From Taiwanofungus camphoratus (Eukaryota; Basidiomycota; Agaricomycetes; Polyporales; Taiwanofungaceae), in contig CP021229.1 of NCBI GenBank assembly GCA_003999685.1, positions 992,001-1,056,000 on the forward strand: DNA of 64,000 nucleotides, read 5' to 3'. Of this stretch, positions 12,506 to 24,409 are shown piece after piece; positions within the stretch are counted from its first letter, which is position 1; the number at the start of each line of letters is the position of its first letter. The notes beneath the pieces were generated by a model. That model searched no databases. It had not been told where the DNA came from and was given only the letters and a program-made list of their open reading frames with translations. Position numbers and translations under genes: made by a program.

Positions 12506-15500
12506 GCGCTTCGACCTCTCAGCTTCTTAACTCCATTCATCTGACATCTTCTACATCGACTCACGAAACCTATGCAGCTACTAAGAAGAAGTACAAGCCA
12601 GTTGCGCTCAAGACTCGTCCCGTTCTAGGAGTGGTCCCTGAGCAGTTTTGAATAATTCGAGATATCAAGGGCGACCCCCTATCTATTATGCCAGTACTCT
12701 CAGCAGACCCTCCACCCTTTGAACCTACTGGCCGTTATACGCATGAACGCTTCAAAATTACGGAGAAGCTTCACGACGGCACCTTCCTGCTCCCTGACAA
12801 GCATCGAGTCCTCCATCACTTCATGTGCTTGCACAACGAAGCCTTTGCATGGACTGATGAAGAAAGAGGATGCTTTAAACCAGAGTACTTCCCTCCCGTA
12901 GATTTCCCCATCATACCACATACGCCCTGGGTGCAGAAGAATATCCCAATTCCACCCGGGATCTACAATCAAGTCTGCACAATAATCAAGCGAAAGATCG
13001 ACGCAGGCATCTACGAGCCTTCGAACTCGTCGTACTGATCGCGCTGGTTCTGTGTAGTAAAGAAAGACGGGAAATCTCTTTGACTCATACACTCCCTCGA
13101 GCCCCTTAACACAGTTACTATACAGCACTCCGGCATACCACCAACGCCAGAATATCTTGCAGAACAGTTTGGAGGAAGACTGTGCAGTGGCATGCTTGAC
13201 CTCTACGTAGGCTACAATGAACAACTCATCACGGAGTCTTCGAGAGACCTTACGACGTTCCAAACTCCCTACGGCACCATCAACTCATCACCCTTCCGAT
13301 GGGTTGGATGAACTCAGTCCCTATATTCCACGACGATGTCACGTACATTCTACAACCCGAAATCCCACACTCTACAGTCCCCTACATTGACGACGTTCCA
13401 GTCAAAGGCCCCGCATCTGACTACAACGATGAGCGGCTACCTTCGAACTCTGGAATTCGAAGATTCATGTGGGAACACTTCAAAAACTTGAATCGAATCG
13501 TCACTCGAATGCGCTATGCAGGAGGGACCTTCTCCGGCATAAAGAGCGTTCTAATTTCATGCAAAATCATGGTCATAGGACACCGGTGTACTCCTGAAGG
13601 ACAATTGCCCGACAACTCTCGAGTCTCAGCAATATGCAACTGGGGCCCCTGCACTACGCTCTCCGATGTTCGAGCATTCCTAGGAACCATCGGAGTTGTT
13701 CGAATATTCATACGCAACTTCGCCCATTGTGCCAATGCCCTCGTACGCCTTACGAGGAAGGACGTAGAGTTCAAATTTGGTCCTGAGCAAATCGTAGCAC
13801 AAGAAGACCTCAAGGATGCTCTACTCTCCTCCCCCGCACTACGAGCTATCAACTATGATTCCCCGTCCCCCGTAATCCTCGCAGTCGACACTTCATTCAT
13901 TGCAGTTGGGTACCACCTTTGTCAGTGCGATGAAGCCAACACTCGAATCCACTACTACAACCGCTTTGGCTCTATCACACTGAACGATCGCGAGCAAAGG
14001 TTCTCTCAACCTAAATTCGAGATCTACGGTCTATTCCGTGCCCTTCAATCCCTTCAACTTTACCTTATCGGCGTTCGAAACCTCATTGTAGAAGTCGATG
14101 CTTGCTACATTAAAGGCATGCTCAAGAACCCAGATATCGCCCCCAGCGCAAGCATCAACCGCTGGATAGTAGCCATCCTCACATTCCACTTCACGATAGT
14201 ACATGTTTCCGGTACAATGCATGGCCTCGATGGTCTCTCTCGACGTACACCACAGCCAGGCGACACTGTCGTAGAAGAAATCGACGAAGACTTCGACGAC
14301 TGGATTGATCACATGCACTCCTTTGTACATCAGATACTACCCCCCCCTCCTGCCCCTATGATGGCCGTTCTAACCAATGCAGAAGCCGAGGACGGCTCCA
14401 ATTTCAAAAAGGAGGAGGATAGCTACAAAATCGTCCTGCATTCAGAGCAAGCGCAGCTCGCAGATGCAAGACTCGACGAGGTCCTCGAGTTTCATTGAAC
14501 GCTTTCGAAGCCAGAAGGCATTTTGGACGGTGAATACGAAGGGTTTCTCAAGTACTGCATGCTGTTCTTTCTGGATAATGACACTCTATGGCGAAAAGAC
14601 AACCACGGTGTGCACAAGTTGGTCGTCAAGCCTGGTGATTGACTTTGAATCCTTCGAGAATGTCATGACCGCACCGCTCATCGGGGCATTTACGCAACGA
14701 AAGTCTTCATCAACGAACAATTTTGGTGGCCGTTCCACTACGCAGATATAGCATGGTTCATTTGAACGTGCCACCTATGCCAGTCTCGTCAAGTTCAGCA
14801 AATCCTTATTCCCACTACCGTCGCAATGCCCGCTCCTATCTTCGCAAAGATACATATCGATACAATGCATATGCCCACATCAGGTGGATACAAGTACCTC
14901 GTACAAGGAAGATGCTCTCTCACGATGTACCCGGAGTTTCGAATGCTTCGAAAAGAAACAGTGTCAGCGCTCACCGAGTGGATCTTTGAAGACATCCTCT
15001 GTCGATGGGGCATGCTCAGCAAGATTGTTACGGACAACAGAGCAGCGTTTATCAAAGTGGCAGACTATCTGTCGAAGAAATACCACATCAACCACATTTG
15101 AATCAGTGGCTACAACTCTAGAGTGAACGGACTCGTCGAACGACCACACTTCAGTATGAGACAAGCCTTGTTCAAAACCACCGACGGAAACGAGAAGAAA
15201 TGGTCTCGCATGGCGTACTTTGTATTCTGGTCCGAACGCATTACAACTCAACAACGTATGGGGTGCTCACCATACTTTGCGGTCACGGGCACTCACCCCC
15301 TCATCCCTCTCGACATCGTAGAAGCCACGTACCTTCAGCCCCCTCCCACTTCAATTCTTTCTACGACAGATCTCATCACACACAGAGCAATTGCGCTCCA
15401 GAAGCACGTAGAGCAAGTAGCCGAACTCAGCTCGAAGGTCTACGAAGCCCGTCGAACAGCAGCACTTCGCTTCAAAAGGAGCACGAGCACTCAATTAAGG

Positions 15501-15635
15501 ACTTTAATTTCAAACGTGGAGACCTAGTGCTTGTACGAAACATGAAGATCGAGAAGTCCCTGAATAGCAAGATGTGCCCCCGCTACCTAGGCCCCCTCAT
15601 TGTTGTCTTGCGCAACAAGGGCGGCACGTACATTG

Positions 15636-16135
15636 TGTTACCGTCGGGTAGGACTAGAGACGTGTTCATTTTTTCTTTCCCTTTGTTTGTCACACCATGG
15701 ACGCGTGGCATCCCTTCCACACCTTACTTACCCAGATTGACTGACGGGCCGACCGTCCCCGCTTACGCCATGGTAGTTATGTACTTTCGGGCCACTGACT
15801 CCTCTCACCTTATGTGGTCTCTGGGGGGCTGCTAGTACACCTGGGGGTTGGCGGTGGCAGTATAAAGGGGGGTCCCACTGTTGGAGGTTCCCCTAGTCGT
15901 ATTCTCTTTGTTCATCCTTTCCTAAAGTGTACTACGCATTAGTACCAATACACGCTAGTCTTTACACATCTTCTCGCACCTCAAGAAGCCCGTAAAGACT
16001 ATCGCGACTACATAGGGCTTGTAGTTGAAGACTACCGAGGATCGTGACTTGTCGTCACCGTCGCTCCTCTTCGACCCTTCGCTGCACACTGCTCCAAGCT
16101 TCTGCAGCATTACCAGGGTGAACCCCCCGGTAACA
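15636..16135 (+). repeat. Solo LTR of a second family nested in copy B integrase
   Basis: A 500-bp insertion with ends TGTTACCG..CGGTAACA interrupts the integrase end; copy A is continuous here. Flanks CATTG (15631-15635) and CATCA (16136-16140) fit a 5-bp target duplication aged by two transitions; the empty site in copy A reads CATCA. A TATAAAG box at 15861 and downstream pyrimidine-rich sequence look like an LTR promoter. The ends are TG..CA with perfect 8-bp inversion. It is a solo LTR; the family (Copia or Gypsy) cannot be told from the LTR alone. Confidence 0.85.
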
Positions 16136-16732
16136 CATCATCTGCGAACTGAACGGCACAGTCCTTGACAGGCCCATCGCAGCATTCTGAGTCATTCTCT
16201 ACTTCGCTCGACAATTCATCCCCATCCCAGACAACCTAGAAGACGTCTCAATGGAGCGTCTTCGAGAACTTGAACGATCCAATTCGCTTGGCGATGACAA
16301 CGATGACATCATCGAAGACATCAAAGAAAGCAACCACTAGAAGCCCCCATCCCCCTACTTGTACTACTACGATGTGTACTTTCTACTATCTCTTTCTCTT
16401 ACCATATGCTTGATTTTATCTCTTTTTCTATTTGAGCTAGCGTCATTCTACTTGTACCATACACAATTCAACTTGACTAAGTCACGATATCGCTTTGACG
16501 TTCTACAAACACTTCAATTCGAACATTGCGTGGAGGCTCACATTCTACGAGTCCTCCTAGGCAGTGATGACAAACTGAGCCTACCAACACTACCATTTTT
16601 CTTACCAAGTCCTTCGATATGTTCTTCTTCGAACACTTCTATTTCCTTCTATCACACTTTTTCACATTGGGACGAAGAACTTTTTAATTTTCTACTAATA
16701 CAAGAAAGCCACGACCCGCCACAAGACAACGA

Positions 16733-18089
16733 CTACTCCTCGTCACCCGACTCTGGCTCAACTACGAAGCCGCCGCCCACAATCGCCTCCTGTTCCATGC
16801 GAATCAGCTCCAGGTTGAGGTCGTGGAGCATGGCACGGCGAAACGCTAGGTTCGTGTGCTCCACCTGAATCATGCAAATGGCGGTGCGGGACTGCTCGTC
16901 CAGGTCGAGTGAGTCCAGGTCGTCCTGCTCAAGGCCCAGGTGACTACCACCATCCAGGGGGACCTTGACGGCGGGACGAGGTGGCTGCGTCACTCGATGA
17001 CGCTTCGACCCACTGGCCTGCCCTGTTGAAGGGCCAGCAGAAGGGGCGTGCGCTGGAAAAAGAAGGGTTAGAAACAAAGTCGTAAACTAACAAGAGGATA
17101 CTTACCTTGCTTCTTTGCGCCGCCGCGCATCTTCTTCGTCTTCCCCAAGACCGAGACACCACTGAAGTAGCATCCCTGCGCCGCCTGCACGCAGCGGTCG
17201 CATGCCGTAGTGCCCTCTGACCAGGCGCACTCAACGGTCTGGGTACGGGTGCGACATCGATCACACTACGAAAGAAGTGTTAGCCAAGTCAAAGACTTAC
17301 AAGCAAATGCGTACCTTCTCCCCCGCCTGCTGCTTTCGCTGCGCAACTTGTGTCCAGTCAATCTCGGGCGCCGTCGAGCCGTCACGATCGCCCTTTGACG
17401 CCTTTTCACAAATCAGTAGAAGGATGAGGAGGACCAAGCCACTTACAGCCGCATTGACCCCCTCATCCTCCCAAGCCCGCTTCTTACCTTTCCAAGGAGC
17501 GGCGGCTTCTTCAAAGAGCTCCTCGACACCCCCAGCTGGCTGCGAAGCGTCAGCAGCTTCCAAGCACGCTGCCTCCTCGGCCTTCTGCGCAAGACGAACG
17601 GCCACTTCCTCCTCTCTAGCCAATCGCTCGGCCTCCTCCTGTTGGCGACGCTCCTCCTCCAAGCGATGGACTTTGGTGGTGGCAGCGCGTGCCTCTTCTT
17701 CCAAACGCCGCTCCTCCTCCGCATGGCACACAATGGCGATGTTGATGGCCACAGAAAGTGCGGGCCACTCGTTGCAAGCCCAGTGGACCCACGACTCAGC
17801 CGCACGCTTGGTGAGGTCCTCGATGAGCACGGCGACGCGTCCCTCGACCTCAGGATCTTCGATGGCGCCTCGGGCCTTACAATACGTACTCTACAATGAG
17901 ATCAGCAATAGTATAACAAGGAAAGACTAAGTCACTTACCAGGAGGCCCGCAACCTCCTGAGCCCACTCCTCCACCTCTCTGACAGAGGCAGACGCATCA
18001 CAAGGCACGTCAAGCGTGGCAACGAGGCAGCCATGAGCGCATTGTGCGCGCGATGAGGCAAGAACGGGTGTCACAGAGCAGGCTGACAT
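16733..18089 (-). pseudogene. Antisense coding region in the 3' part of Gypsy copy B
   Basis: Second copy of the region at 5490-6858. It starts with Met at 18089, has the Glu/Ala/Arg-rich coiled coil (about 17460-17750), the six-cysteine Zn2Cys6-like spacing (about 17150-17265), and the acidic C-terminal block (16733-17077). Cysteine spacing and intron-like gaps match copy A, although the flanking DNA has diverged by many transitions. Fossil; whether any genomic copy is active is unknown. Confidence 0.65.
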
Positions 18090-18340
18090 TGTGAAGCAGG
18101 AAGAAAATATGGGGCAGTTTAGAACGAAGAGGGGGGAGCGTGTCGAATGTGGAATGACAAGCGAAGAAAAACAGCTAAGTCACACCGGCTTAAATCCTCT
18201 TCGATGGCACGTGATCGGCACGAGTCACGAGAAGGTTGGAACCGCGCAGGTCCCCATAAAGCTTCGATCCAGTCACATCCATCAAGCTTCTAGGCATCAC
18301 AAGTGGACCGAGGACAGTCCAAATTCCAAAAAGGAGGAGA

Positions 18341-19094
18341 TGATAGGCACCAGGCCCTTCTAGGCCCCACAGAGCACCCTCACTTGACCCTAGGACCTTA
18401 GTCATACCTTCGATGCCACTCAACACATCTGATACAGCCCAAAAAGCCACTGCGAGACTCTCCGATGGCTTCAAATCATGCCACCGCCACTCCGCCAGTT
18501 CCGGTCTGATGTTCCAGTGTACTGTTCCCTCTACGCACAATATGCCACATGCAGTTGCCACTCAATGTCCTCGCACGTGACCGGTCTCGCCACTCCGATA
18601 TCGCTTGATCTGCTACGACACGCCACTCGATGTACTCGATAATGCTACGGCCCTAGGTCTTGTCTTAGTATATTTCATGCCACTCCATAGTCCGTAGTAT
18701 GCAAGTAGTTAGGATGCCACTCGTACTATGCCACTTTTGATGCGCCTTACATTATAGTACAGTAGTATAAACATGATGTATGGTGTCTCGGAACAACAGA
18801 GAGGTTTACCCCCATCCTGCAGAGCTCAAGAAGAGCACCTTCAATTCAGTCTTCTTCTGTGTTCTACTGTGTCCTTCCGTCTTCGATTACGTCTGAAGAG
18901 TTGCATCTACCATCCGCCTTCTACAGTATTTTGAAGGGTTGCGTCTCGTCCATCTTCGACATCTGTTGAAGGGTTGCGTTCAGTCTTACATCTGCCTTCG
19001 AGCCACATCGAAGGGTTGCGCTAGCGTCTCGTCTCTAACACAAGTCCGCCTTCTACAGCAATTGAAGGGCTGCGTATCAGCTAAGTCCACATGT
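18341..19094 (+). repeat. LTR 2, 3' LTR of copy B, truncated by repeat R2
   Basis: It begins TGATAGGCACC right after the polypurine tract 18328-18340 and follows LTR 1 for about 750 bp, to the region matching 7850. There R copy 2 begins. The rest of the LTR (the equivalent of about 7860-8077) is not on the other side of R2, so the 3' end of the element has been lost. Confidence 0.85.
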
Positions 19095-20857
19095 TGATGA
19101 GTCCCGTAGCCTCCTGGGCCTCGAATCGCGATTTTAGGAGCTTTCTAATCTCCCAACCAACCATCCTAAAACTCTTCTACAGCCTACGACAGGTGGGATA
19201 GGTTCCTATAATATTCCTAATGCCTCCTTTCCTTCCTAAACCCTTCTAACACCCTACGAAGTCCTGTGAAGTCACACGAGGTGTTACGAGGTTTTGAACA
19301 CTAGCCACAAAGTCCCTAACTCCTGCTAAGTCCACTATCAGACACTGCTGGCCCTCCCATACTGTTCCATTGGATCTAGGTCCTACCTACTACGTCACTC
19401 ATCCTGGGCTTAGCTAAGAAGTCTTAGCTAAGTCTCTCCTAGCTCTTGTGATTGCAGCTACCTCCGATAGGCTCCAAAACAGTCTGAAGTTCCGGAAGCT
19501 GGACTTAGGAAGCCTTGCGCACCCATGGGTCTCGATCCTATGCCATAAGGTCATCCTAGGGTGCATCCATATGATCCTCCACCCATTTAGGACACCTCCT
19601 ACCCCGATTAGGCCAAGTCCCGCTGCTAAGAACTTTGTACGCTCTTAGCCCACTAAGATAGTTGATCACGGCACATGGCTGCTCTCAGATAGTCATCCCG
19701 CCCTCGTGAATGAACTTGGTCACCTTTCTACCATACGTAGTTCCCCTGTTTCAGTTCCTATTTAGTTCCTATCCTCCTTGTGTTCACTTCGGAGCCCATG
19801 CGCTGTAGTACACATTTCGGACTTGTAAGGATCACTTCACACGAGAATAGTTTACCTCATGCTCTCCTATTTAGTCAGAGGTAGTTTACTATGTACAAGA
19901 GAGACCCCTCAGTGCACACTTCTCCCTTTGGAATACCAGTTCCCCTGTAGCTCCAATCTCAGGAAAGTGCCACGAGTACAACCTTAGGAACGGTCCTAAG
20001 GCCCCTAAGTCTCCACCCCAGCTCCATTTCAGTACCTTTGAACTACGTTTACGCTCGTGATATATCTACGAACCATGTCTACACTTCCCGAACTATGCAC
20101 TACGATCCATGAAGTTGCCGTGACTTTGCACCCTTCAGCACCTCCTATAGCACCTATCCAGTGGGCCTCTGCCTTAGTTATATTCAAAGGCTCACATTGC
20201 GTCATCCCTACGTCCTACAAATAGCCCTACAACTCTCCCATAGCCTTAATTTCAGGCTATAGTACATCTCCCTACGCCCTCGAACTCTCCGACCTACACC
20301 TCGAAGTCATCAGACACTTCAGAGCTTTCAGCAACCTCATTCTCCAATTTCTATTCCAAGTATTAGCTCTCTGAACCATCCGACCTCTCCTACAGATCTC
20401 CTACGCTAGTCAAACCTCACCCACCTCGTTCTAACAAACCTCTAAGCCTTATGCCCTTTAGCTAACTCTAGTTAAAGACTTCGCAGCAGTCTCGTACCCT
20501 CTGCCGCTTAGTTGAAACTATAGTCTATTGGCTTATTGCTCCCTAAACCCCATACAGCCTACAAAGTCAGCTTGTGCGCTTTAGCTAAAACTTCGAAGGA
20601 CTTTGCAGAACCTCGAAGGACTTTGCGCACTTCGGAGGGCCTCGCAAGGCCTTAGAGATCGTATAGCACTTAGGAACAAGATCCTGTTGTGCAGGACCCT
20701 TGACCCCTTACTCCCCCACTTACAAAAACAAGACATACAGGTTTCCCAGTATCATACAGGTTGTAGCTCCTCCCCTCACATCCCCACAGTTCACACACTA
20801 CCTCCCAGTCACGTTGTGGAGCACTCCCTAGGTACCAGGGTCCCCTAGGTCATATCA
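19095..20857 (+). repeat. Repeat R copy 2
   Basis: It starts TGATGAGTCCC and ends ..GGTCATATCA, 1,763 bp. It is about 100 bp longer than R1 and R3 because of extra sequence near 20300-20400. Its left flank is Gypsy LTR sequence, its right flank is an unrelated 19-bp stretch (20858-20876) before another LTR; the four bases on each side do not match. This suggests it is a recombinant rather than a simple insertion. Inverted relative to R1. Confidence 0.8.
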
Positions 20858-20876
20858 GCACTTTCTGCTATACCGT

Positions 20877-23581
20877 TGATAGGTGCCAGGCCCTTCTAGG
20901 CCCCATGAAGCGCTCTCACTCGACCCTAGGACCTTAGTCATGGCTTTGATGCCACTCGACGTGTTCGATACCGCCTGAAAGGCCACCACGGGACTCTCCA
21001 ATAGCTTTGAATCACACCACAGCCACTTCACCAATTCCGGTCTGACGTTCCAGTGCACAGCTCTCCCTATACACAATGCTCCACACGCAGTCGCCACTCA
21101 AAGTCCTCGCACGTGACCGGTCTCGCCACTCTGATATCGCTCGATCTGCTATGACATGCCACTCGATGCACTCGATAACGCTACAGCCACAGGTTTTGTC
21201 TTAGTATATTTCATGTATGTTCCTTTGTTTCAGCCTTTCTAGTGACGTCAAGTACAGTAGCCACTCCCTCTACAGGCCACTTCGTAGTTCATCGTACACA
21301 AGTAGTTAGGATGCCACTCATACTATGCCACTCCCGATGCGCCTTACATTATAGTACAGTAGTATAAACACGATGTATGGCATCTCAGATCAACAGAGAA
21401 GTTTTCCCCCATTCTGCAGAGCTCAAGAAGAGCACCTTCAATACAAGCCTTCTACCACGTTCTACTGCATCTTTCCATCTTCGCCTACATTCAAAAAGTT
21501 GCATCTACAATCTGCCTTCTACAGTCTCTTGAAGGGTTGTGTCTCGTCCGTTGATGAGTCCTGTAGCCTCCTGGGCCCCAAATCGCGATTTTAGGAGCTT
21601 TCTAATCCCCCAACCGACCACTCTAAGACTCTTCTACAGCCTACGACAGGAGGGATAGGTTCCTATAATATTCCTAACGCCTCCTTTCCTTCCTAAACCC
21701 TTCTAACACCCTACGAAGTCTTGCGAGGTCACACGAGGTGCTACGAGGTTTCGAATGCTAGCCGCGAAGTCCCTAACTCCTGCTGAGTCCACTATCAGAC
21801 ACTGCTGGCCCTCCCATACTGTTCCATTGGATCTAGGTCCTACCTACTACGTCACTCATCCTGGGCTTAGCTAAGAAGTCTTAGCTAAGTCTCTCCTAGC
21901 TCTTGTGATTGCAGCTACCTCCGATAGGCTCCAAAACAGTCTGAAGTTCCGGAAGCTGGACTTAGGAAGCCTTGCGCACCCCATGAGTCTCGATCCTATG
22001 CCATAAGGTCATCCTAGGGCGTATCCATATGGCCCTCCACCCAGTTAGGACACCTCCTACCCCGATTAGGCCAAGTCCCACTGCTAAGAACTTCGTGTGC
22101 TCTTAGCCCACTAAGATAGGTGATCACAGCGTATGGCTGCTCTCGGATAGTCATCCTGCCCTCGTGAATGAACTTGGTCACCTTTCTACCGTACGTAGTT
22201 CCCCTGTTTCAGTTCCTATTTAGTTCCTATCCTCCTCGTGTTCACTTCAGAGCCCATGCGCTTTAGTACACATTTCGGACTCATAAGGATCACTTCGCGC
22301 AAGAATAGTTCACCTCACGCTCCCCTATTTAGTCAGAGGTAGTTTACTATGTACAAGCAGAGACCCCTCAGTGCACGCTTCTCTCTTTGGAATACAAGTT
22401 CCCCTGTAGCTCCGATCTCAAGAAAGTGTCGCGAGTACAACCTTAGGAACGGTTCTAAGGCCCCTAAGTCTCCACCCCAGTTCCATTTCAGTACCTTTGA
22501 ACTACGTCTATGCCCGCGATATATCTATGAACCACGTCTACGCTTCCCGAACTATGCACTATGATCTACGAAGTTGCCGTGACTTCGCGCCCTTCAGCAC
22601 CTCCTATAGCACCTATCCGGTGGGCCTCCGCCTTAGTTATACCCTTAGGCTCACGTTGCGTCATTTCTACGTCCTACAAATAATCCTACGACTCCCCCAT
22701 AGCCTTCCTTACAGGCTATAGTACATCTCTCTACGCCCTCGAACTCTCTGACCTCTCCTACAGGTCCCCTACGCTAGCCAAACCTCGCTCTAACAAACCT
22801 CTAAGCCTTACGCCCTTTAGCTAACTCTAGCTAAAAGGACTTCGCAGCAGTCTCGTACCCTCTGCCGCTTAGTAGAAACTATAGTCCATTGGCTTATTAC
22901 TCCCTAACTCCATACAGCCTACAAAGTCAGCTCGCGCGATTTAGCTAAAACTTCGAAGGACTTCGCAGAATCTCGAAGAACTTTGCGTACTTCGGAGGGC
23001 CTCGCAAGGCCTTAGAGATCATATAGCACTTAGGAACAAGATCCTGTTGTGCAGGACCCTTGGCCCCTTACTCCCCCACTTACAAAACAAGGCATACAGG
23101 TTTCCCGGTATCATACAGGTTGTAGCTCCTACCCTCACATCCTCACAGTTATCACACTACCCCACAGCCACGTTGCGGAGCACTCCCTAGGTACCAGGGT
23201 CCCCTAGGTCGTATCACCGTCTTCGACCTCCATCAAAGGGTTGCATTCAGTCTTACGTCCACCTTCGACCTCTGTCGAAGGGTTGCGTCTATATCCTTTC
23301 TCTAACCAAGCCCGCCCTCTACAGTAACTGAGGGGCTGCATATCAGATAAGTCCGCCCATTTAAGCCTTTCCGTAGTACAGTACCGTAGCACATTGAAGC
23401 TACATCGAGCAGTCGCGACACACATCATAGGTCATTGAAGACCTTTGTAGACGTCTCTCAACCCATTTGAGATCAGGAACACTTTGCTGCTGACTCTTCC
23501 CTGCACACTAACTAGTACTGTAGCTTTCCAGCTTCTCTAGGTCGTACCCAGTTAGGGGTTGGAGTGTTATAGTGAGTATCA
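20877..23581 (+). repeat. LTR 3, solo Gypsy LTR interrupted by repeat R3
   Basis: It starts TGATAGGTGCC and ends ..GAGTATCA like LTR 1, but no internal region or polypurine tract adjoins it. Without R3 and its target duplication it is about 1,036 bp; a stretch near 21215-21290 is absent from LTR 1. The flanks CCGT (20873-20876) and CTGT (23582-23585) could be a 4-bp target duplication with one transition, as for a solo LTR. Fossil. Confidence 0.8.
21552..23216 (+). repeat. Repeat R copy 3, nested in LTR 3
   Basis: It starts TGATGAGTCC and ends ..GGTCGTATCA, 1,665 bp, and is flanked by perfect CCGT copies (21548-21551 and 23217-23220). LTR 1 reads through this site without a break, which proves the insertion and a 4-bp target duplication. 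It differs from R1 and R2 by scattered, mostly transition changes along its whole length. Confidence 0.87.
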
Positions 23582-23923
23582 CTGTACTTTTGAGGCAAGT
23601 GTCAGTGAAGATATTCATTTGGCAACGATGTGGCCATGGACTCAACTTGGAGCGTAAGTAATCAAGGATTGCTAAATGTATCTTATGTAATTAGTTGCTT
23701 CTGCCGGTGTGCAACAACTATTTTAATTCTCTTCCAAAAGTCTATTACACGTGTGTGATCAAGGCATCCTCTCTACATGGCTGTATCTCAGATTCACACA
23801 AGGTGAGTCTCAATTTATGACAGCTGTGATTACTTCATGCTATTGTGGTTGGTATATGCCCAAAAACAGCACTATTGATATCAGATTATTAGTCAAGGAA
23901 ACTAGGGCCCAATCATGGCTGTA

Positions 23924-24101
23924 CAGTCAACTCCCTCTTAACCCATACCCCCTCAGTGGACACTGCAAGCTAGGGGTTATCAGGGAGTATGGGTTGTGGG
24001 GAAGACTACCACAACCCACAAACCAACTTGGTGGATCAAAAAACCTATGGTTAAAAGGGAGTAAGGGTTTTGAGAGGCATGGGTTAAGAGGGAGTTGACT
24101 G
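23924..24101. mobile_element. Pogo/Fot1-like MITE
   Basis: A 178-bp element has inverted ends CAGTCAACTCCCTCTTAA.. and ..TTAAGAGGGAGTTGACTG, flanked by TA on both sides (23922-23923 and 24102-24103). There is no coding capacity. TA target duplication and CAGTCAA-type ends are those of the pogo/Fot1 branch of Tc1/mariner transposons, so it is a non-autonomous relative. Family assignment is inference from the ends. Confidence 0.85.
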
Positions 24102-24409
24102 TATACTGGCAGTAACAGCCCCCTACTTCACCCATGAACAGATTGATTGTGCTGTGTGATCTCCTGAATGTCGAAAAAACTTGGTTTTTCAATAAATCAG
24201 ATTCCACTAAAATTCAGGGCTGCAGCCAGTTGCATTAAGATATGGCATTGCAAGGCCATCACAAAGGCCTAAAGTGATACATGAGCATCTTCAGCACTGC
24301 AGTCATCAGATATAACAAGGACCTCAGCATATCTGCAAGATGTCTATTATGCAGGTCTTGAAACAATTACCCCATTATGCTTACCTCATAGACTCTGACT
24401 CATATTGGG

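Larger units (their letters stand above)
9701..16340 (+). pseudogene. Pol remnants of Gypsy copy B
   Basis: Protease (about 10096-10360), RT (about 12690-13450, Y-I-D-D near 13385), RNase H (about 13850-14260) and integrase (about 14480-16340) align with copy A block for block. The region is split by the R insertion at 10831 and the solo LTR at 15636, and is broken in many other places. Many changes from copy A are CpG to TpG/CpA. Fossil. Confidence 0.88.
8078..18340 (+). mobile_element. Ty3/Gypsy LTR retrotransposon copy B, internal region with two nested insertions
   Basis: This copy runs from the shared LTR to the polypurine tract at 18328-18340. It contains gag, protease, RT, RNase H, integrase and the antisense 3' region, in the same order as copy A. 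Two insertions interrupt it: repeat R (10831-12505) between the protease and RT regions, and a 500-bp solo LTR of another family (15636-16135) inside the integrase end. It is broken in about ten or more places, more than copy A, and is a fossil. Without insertions the internal region would be about 8.1 kb. Confidence 0.92.
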
